Shown: positions 27,277 to 35,435 of the stretch, in pieces | Numbering within the stretch: position 1 is the first letter of the stretch | Layout of the letters: every line of letters starts with the position of its first letter | Assembly: GCA_902491475.1 (NCBI GenBank) | Contig: CABUHY010000009.1 | Coordinates: 15,733 to 79,732, forward strand | Direction: 5' to 3' | Length of the DNA stretch: 64,000 bases | Source: an uncultured Eubacteriales bacterium | Lineage (GTDB): Bacteria > Bacillota > Clostridia > Oscillospirales > Acutalibacteraceae | Notes under the pieces: generated by a model | Databases searched by the model: none | The model's input: only the letters and a program-made list of their open reading frames with translations | Told to the model about the DNA's origin: nothing | Program-made: the position numbers and the translations under genes

Positions 27277-27331
27277 ACGAACTCACCCCTGTTATTTTAT
27301 TATACTTTGAGCGGTGTATAGAAGTCAACAC

Positions 27332-27366
27332 CAAAAATAAAAGAGCCTATTGTTTCCAACAGACTC
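27332..27366 (-). terminator. Intrinsic terminator of mgtE
   Basis: On the minus strand GAGTCTGTTG pairs with CAATAGGCTC across a four-base loop, followed by TTTTATTTTTGG. It lies 17 bp after the mgtE stop. Confidence 0.88.
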
Positions 27367-27382
27367 TCAAATTAAACATCGT

Positions 27383-28717
27383 TTACACTCCTAAAATCAA
27401 GCCTGCGGTCTTGAAATAAATAAGAAGCGAAATGGCGTCAACTATCGTTGTGATGAACGGGCTTGCCATAACAGCCGGGTCAAAGCCGATTTTTTTCGCC
27501 AATATAGGCAGGGTTGCGCCGACAAACTTTGCAAAAATTATTGTAAGCAGCATTGTAAAGCATACGGTAAGCGAGACAAAAAGTCCTACCCTGTCAAGAA
27601 GCATAAGCTTTGCGAAGTTTACTATTGCAAGAGTTATGCCGCAAAGAAGAGCAACTCTGAACTCTTTCCAAATGACCTTGAAAATATCGCCGAAATGTAC
27701 ATCGCCGAGCGACAGCGCACGGATAATCGTAACCGAGGACTGACCGCCGCAGTTACCGCCCGTATCCATAAGCATCGGGATAAACGAGGTAAGAACTATC
27801 TGTGCCTGCAAAGCGTCCTCAAAGGTTGTAATGATTTTACCCGTAAATGTCGCCGATACCATCAGCAAAAGAAGCCACGGGACACGCTTTTTCCAAGTTT
27901 CGACAATGCCCATTTTAAGGTAGGGCTTGTCTGTGGGCGTGATAGCCGCCATCTTTTCGATGTCCTCTGTGTTCTCGTCCTGCAAGACATCCATTGCGTC
28001 GTCGAATGTGACGATACCTACAAGGCGTTCCTCCTGGTCAACAACGGGAATAGCCATAAGGTCATACTTTTGGAACTTTTCGGCAACGATTTCCTTGTCC
28101 TCAAGCGTTGTGACGGAGATAACATTCGTTTCCATTATCTCGAACATCTTTTTGCTCTTATCCGACAAAAGAAGGTCCTTGACCGTTACAAGACCCAAAA
28201 GCTTTCTGTTGTCATCCGTGACATAACAGATGTAAATGGTCTCTTTGTCAACGCCGGTACGGCGAATTCTTGTAAATGCGTCGTCAACGGACATATATTT
28301 TTTCAAATCGACATACTCGATAGTCATAAGGCTTCCCGCGGAATCCTCGGGATATTTGAGTATCTCGTTTATGCTCTTACGAACCTCGGGGTCCGTGTGC
28401 ATAAGAATACGCTTGACTACGGTTGCGGGCATCTCTTCGATTATGTCAACCGCATCATCGACATAAAGCTCGTCAAGCACTTCACGAAGCTCGGTATCAC
28501 TGAACGCCTTGATAAGGAATTCCTGGTCGTCCGACTCCATATTGACAAATACATCCGCCGCAAGCTCCTTGGGCAAAATTCTGTAAACCAAAGGAAGAAC
28601 ATCCTGCGGAAGCTCTGAAAGCACCGAGGCAATATCCGCCTCGTTCATATCGGCGAGCATACTTTTCAATTCGTGATATTTTTTCTGCTGTAATAATTCG
28701 ATAACTTTTTCGTACAT
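27383..28717 (-). CDS. mgtE: MgtE-type magnesium transporter
   Basis: 444 residues in the usual order: MgtE N domain (about 1-125), two CBS domains (about 130-255), a connecting helix, and five transmembrane helices. GGNCGGQSS near residue 325 and the last helices (FVGATLPIL, DPAVMASPF) form the conserved pore. The channel imports Mg2+ and is gated by Mg2+ binding to the N/CBS domains. The ATG at 28717 has GGAGG upstream; an ATG seven codons earlier overlaps that site and is rejected. Upstream lie an M-box riboswitch, a terminator and a short leader ORF. Confidence 0.96.
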   Translation of the reverse strand: MYEKVIELLQQKKYHELKSMLADMNEADIASVLSELPQDVLPLVYRILPKELAADVFVNMESDDQEFLIKAFSDTELREVLDELYVDDAVDIIEEMPATVVKRILMHTDPEVRKSINEILKYPEDSAGSLMTIEYVDLKKYMSVDDAFTRIRRTGVDKETIYICYVTDDNRKLLGLVTVKDLLLSDKSKKMFEIMETNVISVTTLEDKEIVAEKFQKYDLMAIPVVDQEERLVGIVTFDDAMDVLQDENTEDIEKMAAITPTDKPYLKMGIVETWKKRVPWLLLLMVSATFTGKIITTFEDALQAQIVLTSFIPMLMDTGGNCGGQSSVTIIRALSLGDVHFGDIFKVIWKEFRVALLCGITLAIVNFAKLMLLDRVGLFVSLTVCFTMLLTIIFAKFVGATLPILAKKIGFDPAVMASPFITTIVDAISLLIYFKTAGLILGV

Positions 28718-28768
28718 ATTGTTCCCTCCGAAAATCAAAAAATAAATAGGAAACAGAGTACATATCTT

Positions 28769-28858
28769 TTATTCCGAAAACCCGAACGCACGAGCGCTGC
28801 GAATTTTCACGGTACTTCGCGGAATAGGATCTGTACTTCTCACGCCTCCTGCGTCCAT
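28769..28858 (-). CDS. 29-residue leader ORF between M-box terminator and mgtE
   Basis: A complete ORF (ATG at 28858, TAA at 28769-28771) with a good ribosome site GAGGTG eight bases upstream. The peptide begins MDAGGVRSTDPIPRS, is basic in its second half (VKIRSARAF) and ends GFSE. It lies after the riboswitch terminator, so it is transcribed only on read-through, and ends 51 bp before the mgtE start. Its Asp-Pro and Pro-Arg content recalls the enterobacterial MgtL leader peptide; that link is inference. Codon-level conservation has not been tested. Confidence 0.6.
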   Translation of the reverse strand: MDAGGVRSTDPIPRSTVKIRSARAFGFSE

Positions 28859-28875
28859 TGTTTTCACCTCACAAA

Positions 28876-28914
28876 ATAAAAAAATCTCACGCCGAAGCAA
28901 AATTCGGCATGAGA
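28876..28914 (-). terminator. M-box expression-platform terminator
   Basis: On the minus strand TCTCATGCCGAA pairs with TTCGGCGTGAGA, followed by seven Ts. It lies directly downstream of the M-box aptamer. Confidence 0.95.
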
Positions 28915-28929
28915 AATTAGAGCGTTATT

Positions 28930-29126
28930 ATCCGTTCAAGCTTTAGCATCAAAGGGCAATGAAACTGCGTTAAATTACACCTTGGTTTCGATGTAACCTG
29001 TTGACCTGCTTACAGTGTCTCCACTTTTCACGGCAGCAGTCCGTATCCATATTATATCTGCAAAAAACATAACTGCAAATTGCGGATAGCTTATCCCTTT
29101 GGTAGCCTTACCTACCGATTTTGTTC
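28930..29126 (-). promoter_or_regulatory. M-box (ykoK) magnesium riboswitch
   Basis: Read on the minus strand, the conserved M-box blocks occur in order: GGTAGGTAAGGCTACC, GCTGCTGCC, GTGGAGACACTGTAAGC, AGGTCAACAGG, ACATCG, AAGGTGTAATTTAACGCAG and GATGCTAAAGC. The aptamer folds on Mg2+ and here favours the downstream terminator, so mgtE should be expressed when Mg2+ is low. It fills most of the 28859-29192 gap together with its promoter and terminator. Confidence 0.95.
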
Positions 29127-29135
29127 TGCGTATAT

Positions 29136-29164
29136 ATTATGGGTTTTTAATCGCAATTTGTCAA
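29136..29164 (-). promoter_or_regulatory. Sigma-A promoter of the M-box/mgtE transcript
   Basis: Minus-strand -35 TTGACA (29159-29164) and -10 CATAAT (29136-29141), spacer 17 bp, immediately upstream of the aptamer. Confidence 0.8.
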
Positions 29165-29192
29165 CACTTAATCGGAAATTTGATTAAATTTT

Positions 29193-30344
29193 TTACTGCT
29201 TTGCGGTTTTTGCGTGCCTTGAAGCCCTGTCCTCCATAATAACAAGCTTTGTGCACTCCTCGATTATCTTAAACAGACCGCCGAAGGTTGCACGGAAAAG
29301 CTCCTTTGCGGGCTCGTCAACCGATTTCCATGTCTGTGCGGCGCCCTTAATCGAAGAAGCGAGATTTTTCGAGAAATTGGTAATGTTTACCTGACCCATA
29401 CCCGCAATTACTTCGGTAAGAACAGTTTCAAAGTTCGTGCTGTGCTCGTCGTCTATTTTATAAATAAGCTTTTTAAGCACAAGGTCGGTTACCCTTGCAA
29501 CAAATGTAAGCTCATCTCTTGTCAAGAACTGTGTGCCCTTTACCTTCCATGTTGACGGGTCATGCTGAAGCATACCCAAAAGTTTTGTGCTCTTTACGGG
29601 TATGTAATCGTCATCGTGAACAAGCAGCATTCCCACAAACGAGCTGTCGGGTACGAAGTGGCGGTATTTTTTGATTATCTCATTATACGGCTTTGAGTCG
29701 ATATAATTATAGCTGTAAAAACCGGGACCGTCGTTGTTGTAAACTCTTGCAATCCTGTTGCGGACGCTCTCGTCGCAGTAGAGCGCACTGTGAAGCGCAA
29801 CATGACCGCCCTTGGAATGTCCGCAGATGATAATATCGCCGTCGGGCAGTTCCTTTGCAACTCTTTCAAGGTAATCAACACAGAGCTTATGCGACGGAAT
29901 ACCCTTTTTGGTATAAATGTCAAGGTCCTCACGCCAGCCGACCCATGTGTCGTCCGTTCCTCTGAAAGCAACAACATTCGTGCCGTCGGGAAGAATAAAG
30001 GTCATTGCGGCAAACTGAACCGCAGGCTCGGGTCCGAAAACGCTCTCGCAGGCAAAGACCTTAACATCCTTATATCTCAAGGTGTCGGCAAGAGCCATCA
30101 TTTTCTGACTTATGCGGTTATTCATTAAAAAGCCGGGAGAAATGTGCTTATATCCGTTATATGCAAACACCTTTCTGCACGCCTCGGAAAAGAGCATGGG
30201 CTTTTCGTTGAAGCCCTTATAGAGAACCTTTTCAAAGGGCATATAGAAAATTTCGCACAAAACAAGATTGTCAATGTCGGTAAACGGAAGCTCGTCAAAC
30301 GATTTGTCTCCGTAACGCTTAATAAAGTCCATAGAAGTTGCCAT
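29193..30344 (-). CDS. Lipase-like alpha/beta hydrolase (Mbeg1/DUF2974 type)
   Basis: 383 residues. The nucleophile elbow GHSKGG near residue 176 and the preceding AFRGTDDTWVGWREDL segment are characteristic of DUF2974/Mbeg1-like serine hydrolases. No signal peptide or membrane segment is present, so it is probably cytoplasmic. The C-terminal 120 residues are helical with no motif recognised. The start is uncertain: ATG at 30344 is 12 bases from AAAGG, while GTG at 30353 is too close to it. Substrate unknown. It lies downstream of the M-box promoter on the same strand but reads away from mgtE as an independent unit. Confidence 0.82.
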   Translation of the reverse strand: MATSMDFIKRYGDKSFDELPFTDIDNLVLCEIFYMPFEKVLYKGFNEKPMLFSEACRKVFAYNGYKHISPGFLMNNRISQKMMALADTLRYKDVKVFACESVFGPEPAVQFAAMTFILPDGTNVVAFRGTDDTWVGWREDLDIYTKKGIPSHKLCVDYLERVAKELPDGDIIICGHSKGGHVALHSALYCDESVRNRIARVYNNDGPGFYSYNYIDSKPYNEIIKKYRHFVPDSSFVGMLLVHDDDYIPVKSTKLLGMLQHDPSTWKVKGTQFLTRDELTFVARVTDLVLKKLIYKIDDEHSTNFETVLTEVIAGMGQVNITNFSKNLASSIKGAAQTWKSVDEPAKELFRATFGGLFKIIEECTKLVIMEDRASRHAKTAKQ

Positions 30345-30440
30345 ACAGTTCACATACCTTTCCGAGAAATATTATATAATATTATTTTACCACTTAATGG
30401 AAAAAAGTCAATTATTTTATGAAACCGTATAGCATAGTGC

Positions 30441-32186
30441 TTAGCCGACCCTGTACTTTTCCGAATACAGACTGTACTTGGTCCGGTAATCGGCATCCTC
30501 CGACTTCACGGCTTTAAGCGTTTCGTGAATATTCAGGTTGTGCCTGTTTTTTTCAAGCACACAGCAGGCAATATTCGAGCAATGGTCGCTGACCCGTTCA
30601 AGATTTGTCAGCAAATCAGACCAGACAAAACCTACCTCCGCACTACATTTACCGTCCTGCATACGGAGAATATGCCGAGTCCTCAGCTGTTCTTTCAAAT
30701 CGTCAACAACATCTTCAAGCGGTTCAACCTCCCTTGCCGTTTCAAGGTCTCCGTTTTCAAAAGCACGAACCGCAAGTGAAATGACCTCCTCGACTGCCGA
30801 AGTTATAATGTCAAACTCCTTTAATGCGTCCTCCGTCAAAGTAAGTCTTTTATCCCTGAGCTCCTCCGCCGATTCAAGAATATTTACCGCATGGTCGGAT
30901 ATGCGCTCAAAATCTCCTATCTGTTTGAGAAGTGCCGTGGTCTCCTCGCTCTGGTCGCTGTCAAGCTTTGAAGCGCTTATTTTTATTAAATATGTCCCGA
31001 GAATATCCTCATATCTGTCGCAGTCGTTCTCCGTTTCACGGATACTTCGAGCCAAATCGTTTGAATATCCCGTAAAGCTTTTTACAGCGTCACTCAATGC
31101 GCCTTTTGCAAGCTCTGCCATTTTTGAGGCAACGGTTTTGCTCTGCTCAATCGCAAGCGACGGCGTTACAAGCAATCTTTCGTCAAGCTCGTTGTAAGCT
31201 TCCTTTTTCTTGCCGTCAGGGACAATAAAGCATACAAGTTTTTCAAGCATACCGCCCAAAGGCAGCATAAGAAGCGTACAGAGCACATTAAACACCGTAT
31301 GCACAACCGCAATCCCGAAAAGCGAAGCTGACTGTGAAAGAATAAGCGGTTTGAAAATCGCTTTTACGGCGCAGTAGACCGACAGCCATACTACCGTGCC
31401 GATTACATTAAAGGAGAGATGAACCATAGCTGCACGCTTGGCATTTTTGTTTGCGCCGACGGAAGAAATCAGCGCCGTTACGCAGGTGCCTATATTCTGA
31501 CCCATAATAATAGGGACAGCCGAACCGTAAGTTACAGCACCCGTAGAAGCAAGCGCCTGTAAGATACCGACAGAGGCGGAACTCGACTGTATCACGGCAG
31601 TCAAAAGCGTACCTGCAAGCACGCCCAACACGGGATTTGAGAACATTATGAACATCTGCTGAAAGCTCTCGACATAGCGAAGCCCCGAAACCGCATCCGA
31701 CATTGTCTCCATACCGAACATAAGCGTTGCAAAGCCGAGCAAAATCATTCCGCTGTCCTTTTTCCTATCATTCTTGCAGAACATATACAGAATAATTCCG
31801 ACAAGCGCAAGCACGGGTGTAAACGACGATGGCTTTAACAATTTTATAAATGTATTGTCCGAATCTATTCCCGCAAGGCTCAATATCCACGCTGTCACGG
31901 TCGTGCCGATATTTGCGCCCATTATGACATTTATCGATTGCTTTAAGGTCATAAGTCCGGAGTTTACAAATCCGACTACCATAACAGTTGTAGCCGAAGA
32001 GCTTTGAATAACAGCCGTAACACCGAGCCCCGTTAAAAGTCCGGCTGTTTTGTTCTTTGTAAGCTTACCGAGCAGGGTTTTAAGTCTGCTGCCAGCACGG
32101 CGCTCCAACGCCTGTCCCATAACATTCATTCCGAACAGGAACAAGCACAAGCCGCCGATAAGCGATAAAAAATCAAAAATGTTCAT
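30441..32186 (-). CDS. Na+/Pi cotransporter family protein with PhoU-like domain (paralogue 2)
   Basis: 581 residues with the same layout as the paralogue at 16303: transporter repeats (QSSSATTVMVVGFVN near 60, QSSSASVGILQAL near 199, GQNIGTCVTALISS near 228) and a PhoU-like helical C-terminus (GDFERISDHAVN, LERVSDHCSN). The start is taken as the ATG at 32186, 11 bases from AGGAG; a GTG four codons upstream overlaps that site. It follows the phoR-like gene with a 91-bp gap that contains PhoP-box-like repeats, so phosphate-starvation control is likely. Confidence 0.92.
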   Translation of the reverse strand: MNIFDFLSLIGGLCLFLFGMNVMGQALERRAGSRLKTLLGKLTKNKTAGLLTGLGVTAVIQSSSATTVMVVGFVNSGLMTLKQSINVIMGANIGTTVTAWILSLAGIDSDNTFIKLLKPSSFTPVLALVGIILYMFCKNDRKKDSGMILLGFATLMFGMETMSDAVSGLRYVESFQQMFIMFSNPVLGVLAGTLLTAVIQSSSASVGILQALASTGAVTYGSAVPIIMGQNIGTCVTALISSVGANKNAKRAAMVHLSFNVIGTVVWLSVYCAVKAIFKPLILSQSASLFGIAVVHTVFNVLCTLLMLPLGGMLEKLVCFIVPDGKKKEAYNELDERLLVTPSLAIEQSKTVASKMAELAKGALSDAVKSFTGYSNDLARSIRETENDCDRYEDILGTYLIKISASKLDSDQSEETTALLKQIGDFERISDHAVNILESAEELRDKRLTLTEDALKEFDIITSAVEEVISLAVRAFENGDLETAREVEPLEDVVDDLKEQLRTRHILRMQDGKCSAEVGFVWSDLLTNLERVSDHCSNIACCVLEKNRHNLNIHETLKAVKSEDADYRTKYSLYSEKYRVG

Positions 32187-32239
32187 ACGGTTCTTCACTC
32201 CTTTTATACGAAGTCAAGATACCATATGAACATCAAATC

Positions 32240-32269
32240 CGTAAAAGCTTTATGTAAAATTCAGGTAAA
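32240..32269 (-). promoter_or_regulatory. PhoP-box-like direct repeats upstream of Na/Pi transporter
   Basis: On the minus strand TTTACC (32264-32269) and TTTACA (32253-32258) are 11 bp apart, with a third copy TTTACG (32240-32245) 13 bp further. The B. subtilis PhoP box is TT(A/T/C)ACA repeated every 11 bp. The site lies between the phoR stop and the transporter start. Confidence 0.55.
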
Positions 32270-32277
32270 ATTTTCTG

Positions 32278-33951
32278 TTATTCCTTACCGCTTCCGTTTT
32301 TAGGAAATGTTACGGTAATCGAAGTACCTTTGCCGAGCTCGCTTTTAACATCTATTTCGGCACCGTGAATAATTGCGGCGTGCTTGACTATGGAAAGTCC
32401 GAGGCCCGTTCCGCCTATTTCCTTTGAATGGCTTTTGTCAACCATATAGAAACGTTCAAATATCCGTTCACGCTCATTTTCGGGTATTCCTATTCCCGTA
32501 TCGCTGACACAAAGCGTTGCCGAATTCTCGTGATTTTCCACTTCAATTTTAACTTTTCCGCCGTCGTGATTATACTTTATCGCATTGTCGCAGAGATTAT
32601 ATACAATTTCATCTGCCAATTGCGGTATTGCAACAATCTCCGTCTTTTGACCTATAATTTCAAAGCTGACATTTTTCTTCTTTGCAATGTGTGCCAGCCG
32701 TTTCGCAGTATTTTTTACAACCTCGCACAAATCAACGGTCTGCCACTGTAAGCCGATATTTTGCTCATCAAGATGCGACAGCTTAATTATATCCTCTACC
32801 ATTGAAATCATTCTAATGGCTTCGGAGTGGATTTTATCCGCAAATTCAGGTATATCCTCATTTTTTACCAAACCGCCCGCAAGCAATTCTGCGCAGCCCG
32901 ATATTGTCTGCAAAGGCGTTTTGAGTTCGTGCGAGACATTTGCGGTAAACTCACGCCTTGTAGCCTCCGCCCTTTCCTTTTCGGTAATATCAAAAATTAC
33001 AAGCGTAATTCCCCTGACTTTTCCGTTTGTAATTACGGGATTTGCATTAAACTGATAATTTTTGCCGTCAATGGGCACGGTCTTTTCCGCATGTTCGCCG
33101 TTACCCGCCTTTTTGAGCAAGGCTTGAAGCTTCTCGCTGTTATTAAACAAAAGCAGGTCTTTTCCGATACTGTACTTGGTTATTCCGAGCGTTTTGCATG
33201 CCGAACCGTTAATGCTCAAAACCGCACCGTTTTTATTGAGCACCACAATTCCCTCCGCCATATTCTCGGTTGCGGTGTTAAATTCTTCTTTTTTGCGTTC
33301 AAGCTCTTTTCTCTGTTTTTTTAACTGTTCCTGCTGTGCGGTAATGCGGCTGACCAGCGGAGAAAGCTCCTCATATACAGGTTCGTTCGAGGGATTTTCT
33401 GTATTGAGAGAATTGAGCGGAGCTATAATCTTTTTTGAGAGTCTCAACGAAAAGGCAACTGAAAGTATAACGGCAATAAGAACCACAGCAAAAATCGGCT
33501 GCAACATTCCGTAAATCAAGGTCCACCAAGTGAGATGTTCTGTTGACAGGCGCAGCACATAGCCGTCAGAAAGCCTTTTTGCACAGTAGAGTCGGCGTTG
33601 CATAAGGGTGTCGGAATAGCGCGAACTCTCCCCCGTGCCCTCCGAAAGTGCCTGCCTTACCTCCTCCCGCTCAAGATGATTTTCGCCCGTTGCGCTTCCC
33701 GACTTGCTGTCATACAGAACAGAGCCGTCAGGAGCGATATATGTAATTCTGTAATCTGAATATTCGGGATTTTCAATGCACGCAATCCCGCCTGCTTCCA
33801 CGGCATCTGCGGCTATTTCCGTCGCCGACCTTAACTGCCGCATTTGGGAATCGGAAAAATAGCCGTACAGAGCGATAAAAAAGATAAGTACACAGGACAA
33901 CAGGACAGCTGCCGAGGCTATGAATATAGAGCGGAAAATCTGTTTTTTCAC
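32278..33951 (-). CDS. phoR: Sensor histidine kinase, PhoR-like
   Basis: 557 residues. Two transmembrane helices (about 8-30 and 150-172) bracket an extracytoplasmic sensor. They are followed by a coiled stretch, a PAS domain (about 218-325), HisKA with the phospho-acceptor His in NVSHELKTPLQ near residue 346, and HATPase_c with N box (CDNAIKYN), G1 (DTGIGIP) and G2 (GTGLGLSI). The start is GTG overlapping the regulator stop by 4 bp. The PhoR call rests on domain order and the adjacent phosphate transporter with Pho-box-like sites. Confidence 0.88.
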   Translation of the reverse strand: MKKQIFRSIFIASAAVLLSCVLIFFIALYGYFSDSQMRQLRSATEIAADAVEAGGIACIENPEYSDYRITYIAPDGSVLYDSKSGSATGENHLEREEVRQALSEGTGESSRYSDTLMQRRLYCAKRLSDGYVLRLSTEHLTWWTLIYGMLQPIFAVVLIAVILSVAFSLRLSKKIIAPLNSLNTENPSNEPVYEELSPLVSRITAQQEQLKKQRKELERKKEEFNTATENMAEGIVVLNKNGAVLSINGSACKTLGITKYSIGKDLLLFNNSEKLQALLKKAGNGEHAEKTVPIDGKNYQFNANPVITNGKVRGITLVIFDITEKERAEATRREFTANVSHELKTPLQTISGCAELLAGGLVKNEDIPEFADKIHSEAIRMISMVEDIIKLSHLDEQNIGLQWQTVDLCEVVKNTAKRLAHIAKKKNVSFEIIGQKTEIVAIPQLADEIVYNLCDNAIKYNHDGGKVKIEVENHENSATLCVSDTGIGIPENERERIFERFYMVDKSHSKEIGGTGLGLSIVKHAAIIHGAEIDVKSELGKGTSITVTFPKNGSGKE

Positions 33952-34619
33952 TCTTTTGCCTCCAATCTGTAACCAACGCCTCTTACGGTTTCAATCATTT
34001 CTCCTGCTTTTCCGAGCTTTGTGCGAAGCGTTCCTATATGTACATCAACCGTTCTTGTCTCGCCCATAAAGTCAACGCCCCATATCTTAGCCAAAAGCTT
34101 TTCTCTTGAAAACACAACGCTCTCATTTTCGCAAAGCAGCTTCAGGAGTTCAAATTCCTTTAGTGTAAGCGTTACCTCATTGCCGTTTACTCTTACCTTG
34201 TGGCATTCGCTGTCAATTTCGATATTGCCTGCTTTTGCGGAAGCCGTCTTTACAGGCTCACATCTTCTCAAAACCGCTTTAACTCTTGACACCATTTCCA
34301 TCATACCGAACGGCTTTGCAATATAATCGTCCGCACCGTTGTCAAGTCCGAACACCTTATCGTATTCCATACCCCTTGCGCTTGCCATTATCACGGGCAA
34401 ATTTCTTGTGGCACTGTCAGCACGAAGTTTTTTAAGAATTGATATTCCGTCCTCGCCGGGAAGCATAATATCGAGCATAACAAGCTCGGGCATTTCGTTT
34501 TTAAGCGCCGCATAAAAATCTTCCGCCTGCGAAAAGCCCTTTGCCTCAAAGCCCGACGCATTCAGGGTATATACCATTAAATCACGGATACCGTTGTCGT
34601 CCTCTACGCAGTAAATCAC
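33948..34619 (-). CDS. phoB: Response regulator, PhoB/PhoP-like (OmpR family)
   Basis: 223 residues: receiver domain with acidic pair EDD (residues 5-7), phospho-acceptor Asp in MLDIMLPG near 51, and Lys in AKPFG near 102, then a winged-helix DNA-binding domain (FELLKLLCEN, TVDVHIGTLRTKLG, TVRGVGYRL). The start codon is GTG with GGGAG upstream. It overlaps phoR by 4 bp, and repeats of TTTACA lie upstream of its promoter, suggesting autoregulation. A generic OmpR-type regulator is the fallback call. Confidence 0.88.
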   Translation of the reverse strand: MIYCVEDDNGIRDLMVYTLNASGFEAKGFSQAEDFYAALKNEMPELVMLDIMLPGEDGISILKKLRADSATRNLPVIMASARGMEYDKVFGLDNGADDYIAKPFGMMEMVSRVKAVLRRCEPVKTASAKAGNIEIDSECHKVRVNGNEVTLTLKEFELLKLLCENESVVFSREKLLAKIWGVDFMGETRTVDVHIGTLRTKLGKAGEMIETVRGVGYRLEAKE

Positions 34620-34647
34620 AAAACCACTCCCGTATTTTTATAGTTTA

Positions 34648-34702
34648 ATTATAATACACCGACAATCGGTTGCATAGCCTTTCAATGTAAAATCGTTGTA
34701 AA
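34648..34702 (-). promoter_or_regulatory. phoBR promoter with PhoP-box-like repeats
   Basis: On the minus strand two exact TTTACA hexamers (34697-34702 and 34686-34691) are 11 bp apart, followed by a -10 TATAAT (34648-34653). No good -35 is seen, as is common for activator-dependent promoters. The arrangement fits phosphate-regulated autoactivation. Confidence 0.55.
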
Positions 34703-34761
34703 ACTTTATCCTTGAAAGGAACCGTAAATGTATGTTAATATAGCTAAAGGAGGTTTGTCAT

Positions 34762-35385
34762 ATGGAGCAAAATAAAATATGGCTTGATTGGGCTGTTGAG
34801 CTGCAAAGCCTTGCACAGGCAGGTCTTACCTACGGAAAAGATGTTTACGACAAAGAGCGTTATGAAAGAATAAGAGAAATTTCGGCTGAAATATTGTCGC
34901 ATATGTCGGAAATACCGCTTGAAAAGGTAAAGGACATTTTCTGCAACGAAACAGGCTATCAGACGCCGAAAATCGACACGAGGGCAGCTATATTCAAAGA
35001 GAATAAAATACTTCTTGTGCGTGAAAACAACGGCACCTGGTCGCTTCCGGGCGGTTGGTGCGATGTGAATGTTTCCGTAGGCGAAAACACCGTCAAGGAA
35101 GTCAAAGAGGAAGCTGGTCTGGAGGTTGAAGTCGAAAGGCTTATTGCGGTACAGGACCGTGCGAAGCACAACAAGCCGCTCTATGCCTACGGAGTATGCA
35201 AAATTTTCTCGCTTTGCCGTGTTATCGGCGGAGATTTCAAAGAGAACATCGAAACCACGGGCTTTGAATATTTTGCCGAGGACAATTTGCCTCTTCTCGC
35301 AGGCGAAAAGAACAACGAAGAGCAGATTAAAATGTGCTTTGACTGTTACAGACATGCCGATAAGTGGGAAGTAGTTTTTGAATAA
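34762..35385 (+). CDS. NUDIX hydrolase with Nudix_hydro_N domain
   Basis: 207 residues. An N-terminal helical domain (about 1-65; WLDWAVELQSLAQAGLTYGKD) typical of one NUDIX subgroup precedes a NUDIX domain from about 70. The Nudix box near residues 95-117 keeps the core KEVKEEAGL, but the first conserved Glu of the consensus is Val. Such enzymes cleave nucleoside diphosphate derivatives; the substrate is not evident. AGGAGG precedes the ATG. It is divergent from phoB. Confidence 0.88.
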   Translation: MEQNKIWLDWAVELQSLAQAGLTYGKDVYDKERYERIREISAEILSHMSEIPLEKVKDIFCNETGYQTPKIDTRAAIFKENKILLVRENNGTWSLPGGWCDVNVSVGENTVKEVKEEAGLEVEVERLIAVQDRAKHNKPLYAYGVCKIFSLCRVIGGDFKENIETTGFEYFAEDNLPLLAGEKNNEEQIKMCFDCYRHADKWEVVFE

Positions 35386-35395
35386 AGAAAGTCGT

Positions 35396-35434
35396 AAAAA
35401 AACGCTTTGTACCGTGTGATACAAAGCGTTTTTG
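35396..35434. terminator. Bidirectional intrinsic terminator
   Basis: Arms AACGCTTTGTA and TACAAAGCGTT with an 8-base loop, flanked by an A-run and a T-run, between the convergent NUDIX and Cof-phosphatase genes. Confidence 0.92.
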
Positions 35435-35435
35435 T

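Noticed and set aside
27695..28618. 307-codon plus-strand frame opposite mgtE
   Set aside because: Antisense shadow of mgtE with no recognisable protein features.
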